Source: JAVBTT01 sp031550325 (GTDB lineage: Bacteria; Bacillota; Clostridia; Oscillospirales; UBA929). From it: 38,130 nucleotides of DNA. Positions 15,104 through 22,498 of this stretch are shown here, piece by piece. The stretch spans positions 1-38,130 of the forward strand of contig JAVBOR010000033.1 of NCBI GenBank assembly GCA_031550325.1, written 5' to 3'. The notes beneath the pieces are model-generated. The model ran no database searches and had not been told where the DNA came from. It saw only the letters and a program-made list of their open reading frames with translations. The translations under genes and the position numbers were made by a program. The first letter of the stretch is position 1, and every line of letters begins with the position of its first letter.

Positions 15104-16156
15104 TCAAATCGATACCCCCGCCAGATACGGCAAAACGTCTTGGGGGGACAACCCGTACCGCACGCACTCAATGATGTGAACCAGGTTGTTGAGCTCTACG
15201 GTTTGGAGATAGGTGTAAGCAAGCGGAATAAAAATCGACGGGCTGTCGTGGACGATGTGCCGCCGGTTGTACTCGTACATAATGGCGAAGTAATAGTCCT
15301 CCACGTTGTTCAGCGGCCGGTCGGGCAAAAACTGCATGTAGTAGGAGCTGTTCAGGACCTTCAGAACCGCCTGCTCATCGGGCGCGGTATACAGCTCCAG
15401 CAGCAGCGAAGGGCTGAGCTTGGCGCCCATGGGCAGAAGCATGCTGAGAATCGACGGCTCCATGGCGGGATAGAAGCGTTTAACGCGTACAATGTTGGAG
15501 AGATTGATCAGGTCGGCCTGAATGCCGAACGTCTCCAGCAGCCGATCGCGGGTTTTGCCCCCGTACTCCTTGCGGATCATCTCCTCCACCGTCTTAAAGA
15601 AGTAACTCCGCATGGCGATGTCCACCTGATTAAACTCCGGGAAAGTCGCCGTGTCGGGCTTAAGGTGCAAAAGCGCCGGATAAAACGCCGTGTCGCGCAC
15701 GGCGGCGAGCATGTCGTCATAGGTGACTGCCGCGCTCAGCGCCATGTATTTGATCTTGGAGTACCTTGTAAAAAACGGCGCCTGGGAAAACGTGTACTCA
15801 TGGGCCTGTCCCGTCGAAGCGAGCGCCATAAAGCTCATGATTTCATTGAGCTCGGCCGTGAGCACCGGGTACCGCAACAGAGGGTGATCCGTGGTGGGCA
15901 AATAGGGGAACATGCTCAGGTACTTCTTGAGGCTGTACTGCCTCAGCGCAAACTCCAGCTCTCCCCGGTGAATGTTTTGATAGGGCAGATCGCCCAGCGC
16001 GCCCGCCCAGCCGGAGTGCGCTCGCAGATAAGCCGCGATATCCGGAACCGAGTGCATGCCCAGAAGCTTTTTGTAATCCTCGGGCAGCAACCTCTTCCCC
16101 CAGAGCGCGCGGACTTTGGCCGAAACAGCGCCGTATTCCATCAGCTGCGTGAGCAT
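15104..16156 (-). CDS. ntpC: V-type ATPase subunit C (d-type, rotor cap on the membrane ring)
   Basis: This protein of about 350 residues joins the central shaft to the membrane ring. It is a helical-bundle protein of the V0 d / AC39 family. Typical patterns are ALWGKRLLPEDYKKLLGMHSVPDIAAYLR at the N-terminus, IQADLINLSNIVRVKRFYP in the middle and the closing ELNNLVHIIECVRYGLSPQDVLPYL. I start at ATG 16154-16156, five bases after AAAGGTG; an in-frame TTG at 16174 lies in front of that ribosome binding site. It follows the first operon gene after four bases. Confidence 0.92.
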   Translation of the reverse strand: MLTQLMEYGAVSAKVRALWGKRLLPEDYKKLLGMHSVPDIAAYLRAHSGWAGALGDLPYQNIHRGELEFALRQYSLKKYLSMFPYLPTTDHPLLRYPVLTAELNEIMSFMALASTGQAHEYTFSQAPFFTRYSKIKYMALSAAVTYDDMLAAVRDTAFYPALLHLKPDTATFPEFNQVDIAMRSYFFKTVEEMIRKEYGGKTRDRLLETFGIQADLINLSNIVRVKRFYPAMEPSILSMLLPMGAKLSPSLLLELYTAPDEQAVLKVLNSSYYMQFLPDRPLNNVEDYYFAIMYEYNRRHIVHDSPSIFIPLAYTYLQTVELNNLVHIIECVRYGLSPQDVLPYLAGVSI

Positions 16157-16160
16157 GACA

Positions 16161-16577
16161 TCACCTTTCGACAATCATAGAAAACAGCTTTTCCGCCCAC
16201 GCGGCGCGGTTTGTCTGAAATTTTTCTTCCATCTCAGCCAGTTCGGCGGCATAATGTTCGTTGAGCTTGGCGATCGTCTCCTGCGCAAAATCATCTTCCC
16301 TCTTACTGATTTCGGCAATGCGGTGATTGGCCCTGTCCACATAGTTCTGCCGCATGTTGACCTTGGCGTCGGCCAGATCATGCTGAAGATTTTTACGCTT
16401 TTCCTGCGCCTCGTCGGCGATCTGCCTGGCCTTGTTCTCCGCCTCGATAATGCGATTGATCAGATTCACGTGCTCCACCGGTTTCACCTGCCCGCCTTTT
16501 TTGAACTGCGCTGCACGCGCCATTTTGAAATCCCAATGCGCAAAACCCCGGACGCGCTCGCCCACAGTGGACTCCAT
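16161..16577 (-). CDS. V-type ATPase peripheral-stalk subunit G/H-like coiled-coil protein
   Basis: This protein of about 138 residues is the first gene of the operon. After an N-terminal segment rich in basic residues, it is one long charged helix (VEHVNLINRIIEAENKARQI, then EAQEKRKNLQHDLADAKV, and so on) that would pair with subunit E. The start is uncertain. ATG 16577 has AGGAA six bases upstream; ATG 16583 abuts that site; ATG 16523 lacks a site but would give a more usual 120-residue protein. The call rests on coiled-coil character and position before subunit C, since this subunit is poorly conserved. Confidence 0.75.
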   Translation of the reverse strand: MESTVGERVRGFAHWDFKMARAAQFKKGGQVKPVEHVNLINRIIEAENKARQIADEAQEKRKNLQHDLADAKVNMRQNYVDRANHRIAEISKREDDFAQETIAKLNEHYAAELAEMEEKFQTNRAAWAEKLFSMIVER

Positions 16578-16592
16578 CGGCATTTCCTATAC

Positions 16593-16627
16593 ATCATACC
16601 ACTAACACGAAGAGATTGCCATGGCAA
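16593..16627 (-). promoter_or_regulatory. Probable promoter of the V-ATPase operon with a palindrome at the -35 region
   Basis: On the minus strand a TGG directly precedes TATGAT (16593-16598), an extended -10. At a 17-base spacing stands TGGCAA, a poor -35 that is half of a perfect 12-base palindrome TTGCCATGGCAA (16616-16627). Transcription would begin around 16586, leaving almost no leader for the longest ORF, so the start codon choice and this promoter bear on each other. Confidence 0.45.
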
Positions 16628-16711
16628 AATGACGAAATAGTCACGAATTTAGTGGGAAATGATTTCGCTTCGTTTGGCGGTTTTGACCGGGCCGGGCCGG
16701 CCGCGCCTCAA

Positions 16712-16740
16712 TTGACTTTCGCCTGTTTGGAGAATATAAT
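16712..16740 (+). promoter_or_regulatory. Strong promoter for the DUF362-ispE unit
   Basis: TTGACT, a 17-base spacer and perfect TATAAT. It gives a leader of about 135 bases before the small upstream ORF at 16884. The leader holds a hairpin CGCCCG/CGGGCG near 16755-16773 and a T-run near 16800-16807. I see nothing else definite in it. Confidence 0.8.
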
Positions 16741-16883
16741 GTTGACCTCTGCGCCCGGGCTTTTCGGGCGGCTGCGCGCCTTGTCTTTGTTTAGTGTCTG
16801 TTTTTTTGGCATGGGCTATGCTTCACCCACAGTTTTGTTTTCAATGTTGCGCCAGACGCGATTAGGTAAAGGAGTGTTTTCCT

Positions 16884-16964
16884 ATGGGCTTCTTCAGGTC
16901 AACAGCTTACTCCGTGCGCGGCGCATTCACGCCGTATGCCGTTGGGGGCGCAGCGCATGGATAA
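16884..16964 (+). CDS. 26-residue upstream ORF overlapping the DUF362 gene start
   Basis: ATG 16884 follows AAAGGAG by nine bases, a better ribosome binding site than that of the gene downstream. It encodes 26 residues beginning MGFFRSTAYSVRGAF and ends at TAA 16962-16964. The stop overlaps the ATG of the DUF362 gene by eight bases in another frame, so ribosomes ending here could restart on the main gene. The peptide matches nothing I recognise and shows no run of regulatory codons. It may be a translational coupling device or a small protein in its own right. Confidence 0.5.
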   Translation: MGFFRSTAYSVRGAFTPYAVGGAAHG

Positions 16965-18084
16965 CCGGGTGGCTGTCGCGCGTTGCGCCGACTACAAGGA
17001 CGCGCAAATATCGGTTGCCCGCGTGCTCGACCAGTTTGGCGGGGCCCGCGCGCTGCTGGACGGCCGCGAACATGTGATGGTCAAGCCGAATCTTGTCGCG
17101 CCCATGCCGCCTGAGGCGGCAGCGACCACGCATCCGGCGGTCGTCTACGCCGTTTGCAAGGCGTTTTTGGACGCCGGGGCGCGCGTGACCGTGCTGGACA
17201 GCACAGGTGTGCCTCATTCGCGCGTCGTGCTGAAACTGCTTTACGAAAAAAGCGGGATGAGCGCGGCGCTCTCCCCGCTTGGCGACCTGTTAAGCTGGGA
17301 TGTCTCCACAGCCGTGCGGGAGTGCCCGGACGGCAAGGTTGTCGACCGCTTTACGCTGCTCGGCCCGGTGGCGCGGGCAGATTTTGTGGTCAGCGTCGGC
17401 AAGGTCAAAACACACGGCTTTACCAAGTTCTCGGGCGCGTCGAAGAATCTGTTCGGCTGCCTGCCCGGTCTGGACAAACCGGCCATGCACAAGCGGTTCC
17501 ATACGCCCGAGCGCTTTGGGGAGATGCTTGTCGACCTGATCGGCTGCATAAGCCCGGGCTTTTCTTTTCTGGACGGCGTTGTCGGCATGGAGGGGCAGGG
17601 TCCTACCGGCGGCACGCCCCGCGCGCTCGGCGCTGTTTTGGGCGGAGTCAATCCCTTTGCCGTCGACGTCGCCGCCACGCATCTGATTTCGGTTCGCACC
17701 GAGGACGTAGCGCATCTGGTCGAGGCGGCGCGAAGAGGACTCGTGGCGCTTAACGCGCGAAAACTCACCTGGCTCGGGGACGATCCGGGCCAGCTCGTCA
17801 CGATGTTCCGCCCGGCCGGACTGCGTGAAACAGAGAGCCTGCCAACGGTGGTGCGCGCCCTGATGCCCCGGCGTCTGGCGGCCTATCTCCGCCGCAAGCG
17901 TGCGCCCTGGCCGCACATCTCCGACAACTGCACCGGCTGCGGCGCGTGCGCCCGCGTCTGTCCCGAGCAGATCATCCGCGTAGAGGGCGGGCGGGCGGTC
18001 ATCAGCTACGGCCGCTGCATCCGCTGCTACTGCTGCCATGAGTTTTGTCCCGCGCGGGCGGTTGACTACGTGGCGCGCCCATGA
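16957..18084 (+). CDS. DUF362 domain protein with C-terminal 2x[4Fe-4S] ferredoxin domain
   Basis: This protein of about 375 residues is of unknown reaction. The N-terminal 290 residues form the DUF362 domain: VAVARCADYKDAQI start, VMVKPNLVAPMPPEAAATTHP, and KVKTHGFTKFSGASKNLFGCLPG. The C-terminal 60 residues hold two [4Fe-4S] cluster motifs, CTGCGACARVCP and CIRCYCCHEFCP. I prefer ATG 16957, which gives the usual family start MDNRVAVARC; an ATG seven codons upstream has no ribosome binding site. Initiation may be coupled to the short ORF at 16884-16964. Its stop overlaps ispE as ATGA, so both are made from one message. An iron-sulphur electron-transfer or maturation role is inference. Confidence 0.88.
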   Translation: MDNRVAVARCADYKDAQISVARVLDQFGGARALLDGREHVMVKPNLVAPMPPEAAATTHPAVVYAVCKAFLDAGARVTVLDSTGVPHSRVVLKLLYEKSGMSAALSPLGDLLSWDVSTAVRECPDGKVVDRFTLLGPVARADFVVSVGKVKTHGFTKFSGASKNLFGCLPGLDKPAMHKRFHTPERFGEMLVDLIGCISPGFSFLDGVVGMEGQGPTGGTPRALGAVLGGVNPFAVDVAATHLISVRTEDVAHLVEAARRGLVALNARKLTWLGDDPGQLVTMFRPAGLRETESLPTVVRALMPRRLAAYLRRKRAPWPHISDNCTGCGACARVCPEQIIRVEGGRAVISYGRCIRCYCCHEFCPARAVDYVARP

Positions 18085-18938
18085 GTACGCTGGACATCAG
18101 GGCGCACGCCAAGATCAACCTCACCCTGGACATCGTCGGCAAGCGCCCCGACGGGTACCATGAGCTTCAAACCGTCATGCAGTCGCTCGCGCTTTGCGAC
18201 GATCTGGCCCTGAGCCTTCAGGATACGCCGGTCTTTTCGGCCGGCGCCTGTCTGCCCGGTCTGCCCGGCGACACGCGCAACCTGGCGCTCGCCGCGGCCA
18301 AGCTGTTTTTGACGCGTACCGGACGCGCCGAAACGGGCGCTTCGATCGCGTTTACCAAGCGCATTCCGATTTCCGCCGGGCTTGGCGGCGGAAGCGCCGA
18401 CGCGGCCGCCGTCCTGCGCGCGCTCAACGAGCGCTTCGGCGCCGCCGTGGACGAGCCGACACTAATGACCTGGGCGCTGGAGTTGGGCTCCGACGTGCCC
18501 TACTGCCTTTATGGAAAAACGGCGCTGGCCGAGGGCCGGGGCGAAAGGCTGACCCATCTGCCGCCGCTGCCGCAGTGCGCCGTTTTGCTGTGCAAGCCGC
18601 CGTTCAGCGTGTCCACGCGGGAGGCGTTCGCCGGCGTGAACGTCGCGCGCGGGCGTACGCGGCCCGACATCAGGCACCTGCGCGAGGCGCTCGAAAAGGG
18701 CGATCTCGGCGCGGTCGCGCGGTGCATGTACAACGTGTTTGAGGCCCCGCTGGCCCTGCGGCACCTTTCGCTCGGTCATATCCGCAGCGTCATGATCGAC
18801 GGCGGCGCGCTCGGCGCGATTATGAGCGGGTCGGGGCCGACCATGTTCGGGCTTTTTGACCGCCCCGGCGCGGCAAAGGCGGCTTTTGATACGCTGCGAA
18901 AAGAGTTTCCCACCACCATTTTGACCGAAACGGTATAA
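18081..18938 (+). CDS. ispE: 4-diphosphocytidyl-2-C-methyl-D-erythritol kinase
   Basis: This 285-residue GHMP-family kinase phosphorylates the 2-hydroxyl of CDP-ME in the non-mevalonate isoprenoid pathway. The substrate-binding start HAKINLTLDIVGKRPDGYHEL and the ATP-binding loop PISAGLGGGSADAAA are intact, and the third GHMP motif AIMSGSGPTMFGLF is near the end. Length is normal. The start overlaps the stop of the DUF362 gene (ATGA). Coupling with a ferredoxin-like protein is notable because later steps of the pathway (IspG, IspH) use iron-sulphur clusters, but a direct link is not shown. Confidence 0.95.
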   Translation: MSTLDIRAHAKINLTLDIVGKRPDGYHELQTVMQSLALCDDLALSLQDTPVFSAGACLPGLPGDTRNLALAAAKLFLTRTGRAETGASIAFTKRIPISAGLGGGSADAAAVLRALNERFGAAVDEPTLMTWALELGSDVPYCLYGKTALAEGRGERLTHLPPLPQCAVLLCKPPFSVSTREAFAGVNVARGRTRPDIRHLREALEKGDLGAVARCMYNVFEAPLALRHLSLGHIRSVMIDGGALGAIMSGSGPTMFGLFDRPGAAKAAFDTLRKEFPTTILTETV

Positions 18939-18993
18939 ACGCCTCCGACCCTGTCCACAATGGAATCAACGATTCTTTTGAAGACAGGGTGGT

Positions 18994-19620
18994 ATGATGA
19001 ACTTTAAAAAATGGGAACTTGCGCTGGCCATCGGGCTGATTTGCGCCGTCCTTCTGGGCGCTTCGGCCCTTGCGCACGACGCCGCGCTGGCCGACAAGCT
19101 GGTCAGGCTTCACGTGCTGGCGGCGTCCGACAGCGCTGAGGATCAGGCGCTGAAGCTCAAAGTGCGCGACGAGATTTTGCTCGTGACCGAGCCCCTTCTA
19201 AGCGGCTGCGAGGACGCCGGCGGCGCGCAGGAGGCCATACGCCGCCGCCTGCCCGACATCGAGGCCCGCGGGCAGGCCGTAGTCGATGCCGAGGGCAGTG
19301 GCTATCGCGTACACGCCGAGCTGACCGAGACTGACTTTCCCTCACGGGATTACGGAACCTTCGCGCTGCCGGCGGGCCGGTACACGGCGCTGAGGGTCGT
19401 CATCGGCCCGGGCCAGGGCCAAAACTGGTGGTGCGTCGTCTTTCCCCCGCTGTGCGCCGCCGCCGCCTCGGAAGACGTCAGCCGGTCGGCCTATTCCGCC
19501 GGGATGGACGAACAGGACGTCGGCCTTATGGTCGGCGGCAGCGAGGGCTATGTGCTGCGCTTTAAGCTTCTGGAATGGTACGGCGCGCTGAAAAAGTCAC
19601 TGGGCTTCTCCCGCTCGTAG
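18994..19620 (+). CDS. spoIIR: Stage II sporulation protein R
   Basis: This secreted signalling protein of about 208 residues is made in the forespore and triggers processing of pro-sigma-E by SpoIIGA in the mother cell (family knowledge). One N-terminal hydrophobic segment (about residues 8-27) acts as signal or anchor. Conserved features follow: LVRLHVLAASDSAEDQALKLKVRD and, later, NWWCVVFPPLC. ATG 18994 and ATG 18997 are both possible, after AGGGTGG. Family members are forespore sigma-F genes, but I could not identify a convincing sigma-F promoter in the 55-base gap after ispE. It is the clearest sign that the organism makes endospores. Confidence 0.93.
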   Translation: MMNFKKWELALAIGLICAVLLGASALAHDAALADKLVRLHVLAASDSAEDQALKLKVRDEILLVTEPLLSGCEDAGGAQEAIRRRLPDIEARGQAVVDAEGSGYRVHAELTETDFPSRDYGTFALPAGRYTALRVVIGPGQGQNWWCVVFPPLCAAAASEDVSRSAYSAGMDEQDVGLMVGGSEGYVLRFKLLEWYGALKKSLGFSRS

Positions 19621-19628
19621 GCAACCCA

Positions 19629-19744
19629 TGTCAAAGAACCGACGGTTCTTTGACAAAGCGGGAGCTTGGATCAAACCGCTGAGTCGGTTTGCGGCGAGAG
19701 GCCTTTTCGACCGCCTGCAGCCCCGGCGCGGCTGCAGGCGGTCG
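19629..19744. repeat. Structured intergenic repeat, locus C (inverted M3-M5 plus a 15-bp hairpin)
   Basis: M3 at 19629-19655 has perfect 12-base arms TGTCAAAGAACC/GGTTCTTTGACA. A linker CAAAGCGGGAGCTTGG follows, then M5 at 19672-19691 with arms CAAACCG/CGGTTTG. The reverse complement of the linker-M5 part matches 6849-6878 at 28 of 30 positions. A separate long hairpin at 19708-19744 has perfect arms of 15 bases (core CCGCCTGCAGCC/GGCTGCAGGCGG). No U-tract follows. It lies between spoIIR and the arginine operon promoter. Bases 19745-19817 show nothing I can call. Confidence 0.78.
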
Positions 19745-19817
19745 GCTTCCCCTACATAGGAGTCCCCTCCGGTCGCCGCACCCCTCCTGCGCGGGAGAAA
19801 TATATTTACGCGCCGTA

Positions 19818-19846
19818 TTGCATAATTATTCACCATGTGTTATACT
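19818..19846 (+). promoter_or_regulatory. Promoter of the arginine operon
   Basis: TTGCAT, a 17-base spacer and TATACT. Transcription would start near 19853, about 55 bases before argG. The -35 box lies inside a probable ArgR operator. Confidence 0.75.
19819..19832 (+). promoter_or_regulatory. ArgR/AhrC-type operator (ARG box)
   Basis: TGCATAATTATTCA matches the palindromic ARG box TGAAT-wwww-ATTCA at nine of ten defined positions. It covers the -35 box of the argG promoter, so bound arginine repressor would block polymerase when arginine is plentiful. A half-site TGAAT at 19846-19850 has no matching partner and is not called. Confidence 0.72.
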
Positions 19847-19907
19847 GAATCTCAAACATAAGAGACCCGGCGTCGGGCGTCAATATGACAATAAGGAGTG
19901 CTCTGCT

Positions 19908-21113
19908 ATGAAAGCTGCAAAAAAAGTTGTTTTGGCTTATTCCGGAGGGCTGGATACCTCCATTATCATTCCCTGGCTGAAGGAGAACTACGGCTGTGAG
20001 GTCATTGCCGTGGCGGCCGACGTCGGACAGGGCTCCGAGCTCACCGGGCTGATCGACAAAGCCATCCGCACCGGCGCGTCAAAATGCTATGTCGAGGATC
20101 TGCGCGAAGAGTTTGTAAACGACTACATCTTCCCCACGCTGCAGGCTGGAGCCGTCTACGAGGGCGACTACCTGCTGGGCACGTCGTTTGCCCGCCCGGT
20201 CATCGCCAAGCGCATCGTCGAGATCGCGCTTAGCGAGGGCGCCGACGCCATCGCGCACGGCTGCACCGGAAAGGGCAACGATCAGGTGCGCTTTGAGCTG
20301 ACTATCAAGGCGTTCGCGCCGAACATGATGGTGATCGCGCCCTGGCGCGAGTGGGATATCGTGAGCCGCGAAGAGGAGCTGGACTACGCCGAGGCGCGCG
20401 GCATTCCGCTGCCGATCAGCCGCGAGACCAACTACTCCAAGGATAAAAACCTGTGGCATCTGTCGCACGAGGGCCTTGATCTGGAGGACCCGGCCAACGC
20501 TCCCGACTATGATCGGATCCTTGAGCTCGGCGTCGCGCCGATAAGCGCGCCCGACGCGCCCGAAACCATTACGATCGGCTTTGAAAAGGGGCTGCCCGTG
20601 TCGCTCAATGGCCAGAAGATGCCGGGCGTCGCCCTGATCGAGGCGCTCAACGCGCTGGGCGGCAAGCACGGCGTCGGCATTGTCGACATGGTTGAAAACC
20701 GGCTCGTCGGGATGAAGTCCCGCGGCGTCTACGAGACCCCGGGCGGCGCTATTCTTTATAAGGCCCACGCGCTGCTTGAGCAGATCACGCTCGACAAGGA
20801 CACCCAGCGCGTGAAGTCGCTTTTGGCCATCCGTTTCGCCGACCTTGTGTACAACGGCCAGTGGTTTACGCCCCTCCGCGAGGCGCTGAGCGCGTTTGTC
20901 GACGCAACGCAGCAGACGGTCACCGGTCAGGTCAAGCTCATGCTGTACAAAGGAAATCTCATTCCGCAGGGAATGACCAGTCCATACTCTCTGCACGACC
21001 TGGAGCTGAGCTCTTTTGGCGAAAGCGACTACAATCAGGCCGACGCCGAAGGCTTTATCAACCTGTTCGGCCTGCCCATCCGGGTCGGCGCGCTGAAAAA
21101 AGCCCGGCAATGA
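19908..21113 (+). CDS. argG: Argininosuccinate synthase
   Basis: This 401-residue cytoplasmic enzyme joins citrulline and aspartate using ATP, the seventh step of arginine synthesis. The ATP-pyrophosphatase P-loop AYSGGLDTS lies at about residues 8-16, and the family motifs AHGCTGKGNDQVRFE and ISRETNYSKDKNLWHLS are intact. The start is ATG 19908, nine bases after AAGGAG. It is the first gene of a seven-gene operon and overlaps argH by ATGA. Having argG and argH first, ahead of the early-step genes, would give them the first transcripts. Confidence 0.97.
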   Translation: MKAAKKVVLAYSGGLDTSIIIPWLKENYGCEVIAVAADVGQGSELTGLIDKAIRTGASKCYVEDLREEFVNDYIFPTLQAGAVYEGDYLLGTSFARPVIAKRIVEIALSEGADAIAHGCTGKGNDQVRFELTIKAFAPNMMVIAPWREWDIVSREEELDYAEARGIPLPISRETNYSKDKNLWHLSHEGLDLEDPANAPDYDRILELGVAPISAPDAPETITIGFEKGLPVSLNGQKMPGVALIEALNALGGKHGVGIVDMVENRLVGMKSRGVYETPGGAILYKAHALLEQITLDKDTQRVKSLLAIRFADLVYNGQWFTPLREALSAFVDATQQTVTGQVKLMLYKGNLIPQGMTSPYSLHDLELSSFGESDYNQADAEGFINLFGLPIRVGALKKARQ

Positions 21114-22498
21114 AGATCAACAACTGGTCGGGCCTGATGGCCAAAGACCTTGACAGCCGCGTAAATGACTTCAACTCCTCCATTGCGTTTGACAAGCGCC
21201 TGTTCCGGCAGGACATCGCCGGAAGCGCCGCCCACGCCGCCATGCTCGGCGCGCGCGGCATCATCGCCCCTGAGGAGGCCGACGCCATTCTGCGCGGTCT
21301 GGAGGCCATTTCCCATGACTTTTCGGCGGGCCTGCTTGTCTTTCCCCCCGACGCCGAGGACGTCCACATGTTTGTCGAGGCAGAGCTCACCGCCCGCATT
21401 GGCGACGCGGGCAAGCGCCTGCACACGGCGCGCAGCCGCAACGACCAGGTCGCCCTGGACTTCAGGCTGTATGTCCTGACGGCGCTCGGCGAGGTTTCTG
21501 ACGCCACGCTTGAGCTGATGGACGTTCTGCTCTCGCTCTGCGAGCGGCATCTTAACACCGTCATGCCCGGCTACACCCACTTGCAGCGCGCGCAGCCCAT
21601 TACGCTGGCCCACCATCTGGCCGCGTGGGCTGAAATGCTCCGCCGCGACGTGACGCGCCTCGAGGACGCGCGCGCCCGCGCCGACGAGTGCCCGCTCGGC
21701 TCCGGTGCGCTGGCCGGAACGACCTATCCCATTGATCGGGACAGCGTGAAGGCCGCGCTCGGCTTCGCGCGGCTGAGCCCTAACTCGCTGGACGGCGTGG
21801 CAGACCGCGATTTTGCCCTGGAGGCGCTGTCCTGCCTGTCGATCGTCATGGTGCACCTGTCGCGCATGGCCGAGGAGGTCGTGCTGTGGTGCTCCCATGA
21901 GTTTGGGTTTTGTTCGCTGGACGACGCCTACAGCACCGGAAGCTCGATCATGCCCCAGAAGAAGAATCCCGACGTGGCCGAGCTCGTGCGCGGCAAATCA
22001 GGCCGGGTCTTCGGCTCACTCATGGCGCTGCTGACCGTGATGAAAGGCCTGCCTTTGGCGTACAACAAGGACATGCAGGAGGACAAGGAGGCCGTGTTTG
22101 ACGCGTTTGACACAGTGCTCCTGTGCCTGAGAACTTTTGCGCCGATGGTCGAGACCCTCAGCTTTCACCCTGAGGTCATGCGCGCTTCGGCTTCCCTCGG
22201 CTACTTAAACGCCACCGACTGCGCCGACTATCTGGTCAAAAAAGGGCTCCCGTTTCGCGAGGCCTATGGCGTCACGGGCAGGCTCGTGCGCCACTGCCTG
22301 ACCGGCGGCTGCGCGCTCGAAGCCCTTTCGCTGGAGACGCTTCGGCAGTTATCCCCTCTGTTTGAGGCGGATGTGTACGACGCGCTCAGCCTGGACGCCT
22401 GTGTGCGCGGACGCGCCGTATCCGGCGGGCCCGCCCCCGAGGCCGTCTCGGCGCACCTTACCGCGTTGCGCGGGTTTATGGAGGAACGACGCCGATGA
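21110..22498 (+). CDS. argH: Argininosuccinate lyase
   Basis: This 462-residue enzyme splits argininosuccinate to arginine and fumarate. It is of the fumarase/aspartase superfamily: TARSRNDQVALDFRLY near residue 105, PGYTHLQRAQPITLAHHL, and the signature GSSIMPQKKNPDVAE carrying the catalytic serine loop. The start ATG 21110 overlaps the argG stop; longer in-frame reading into argG is not supported. The stop overlaps the argC start, again as ATGA. Confidence 0.97.
   Translation: MKINNWSGLMAKDLDSRVNDFNSSIAFDKRLFRQDIAGSAAHAAMLGARGIIAPEEADAILRGLEAISHDFSAGLLVFPPDAEDVHMFVEAELTARIGDAGKRLHTARSRNDQVALDFRLYVLTALGEVSDATLELMDVLLSLCERHLNTVMPGYTHLQRAQPITLAHHLAAWAEMLRRDVTRLEDARARADECPLGSGALAGTTYPIDRDSVKAALGFARLSPNSLDGVADRDFALEALSCLSIVMVHLSRMAEEVVLWCSHEFGFCSLDDAYSTGSSIMPQKKNPDVAELVRGKSGRVFGSLMALLTVMKGLPLAYNKDMQEDKEAVFDAFDTVLLCLRTFAPMVETLSFHPEVMRASASLGYLNATDCADYLVKKGLPFREAYGVTGRLVRHCLTGGCALEALSLETLRQLSPLFEADVYDALSLDACVRGRAVSGGPAPEAVSAHLTALRGFMEERRR

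Noticed and set aside
18939..18993. Sigma-F promoter before spoIIR
   Set aside because: GTATA near 18932 resembles a -35, but no matching -10 stands at the right distance. The gene may be read from the upstream promoter or from a site I cannot recognise.
19846..19858. Second ARG box downstream of the argG promoter
   Set aside because: Only the half-site TGAAT fits. The other half reads AACAT or similar, and the centre-to-centre distance is not the usual 20-21 bases.
19853..19907. T-box or other riboswitch in the argG leader
   Set aside because: The leader is only about 55 bases, without T-box sequence or a terminator stem.
20861..21109. Longer argH reading frame beginning inside argG
   Set aside because: The family begins near 21110, where the ATG overlaps the argG stop; the upstream part is out-of-frame argG.
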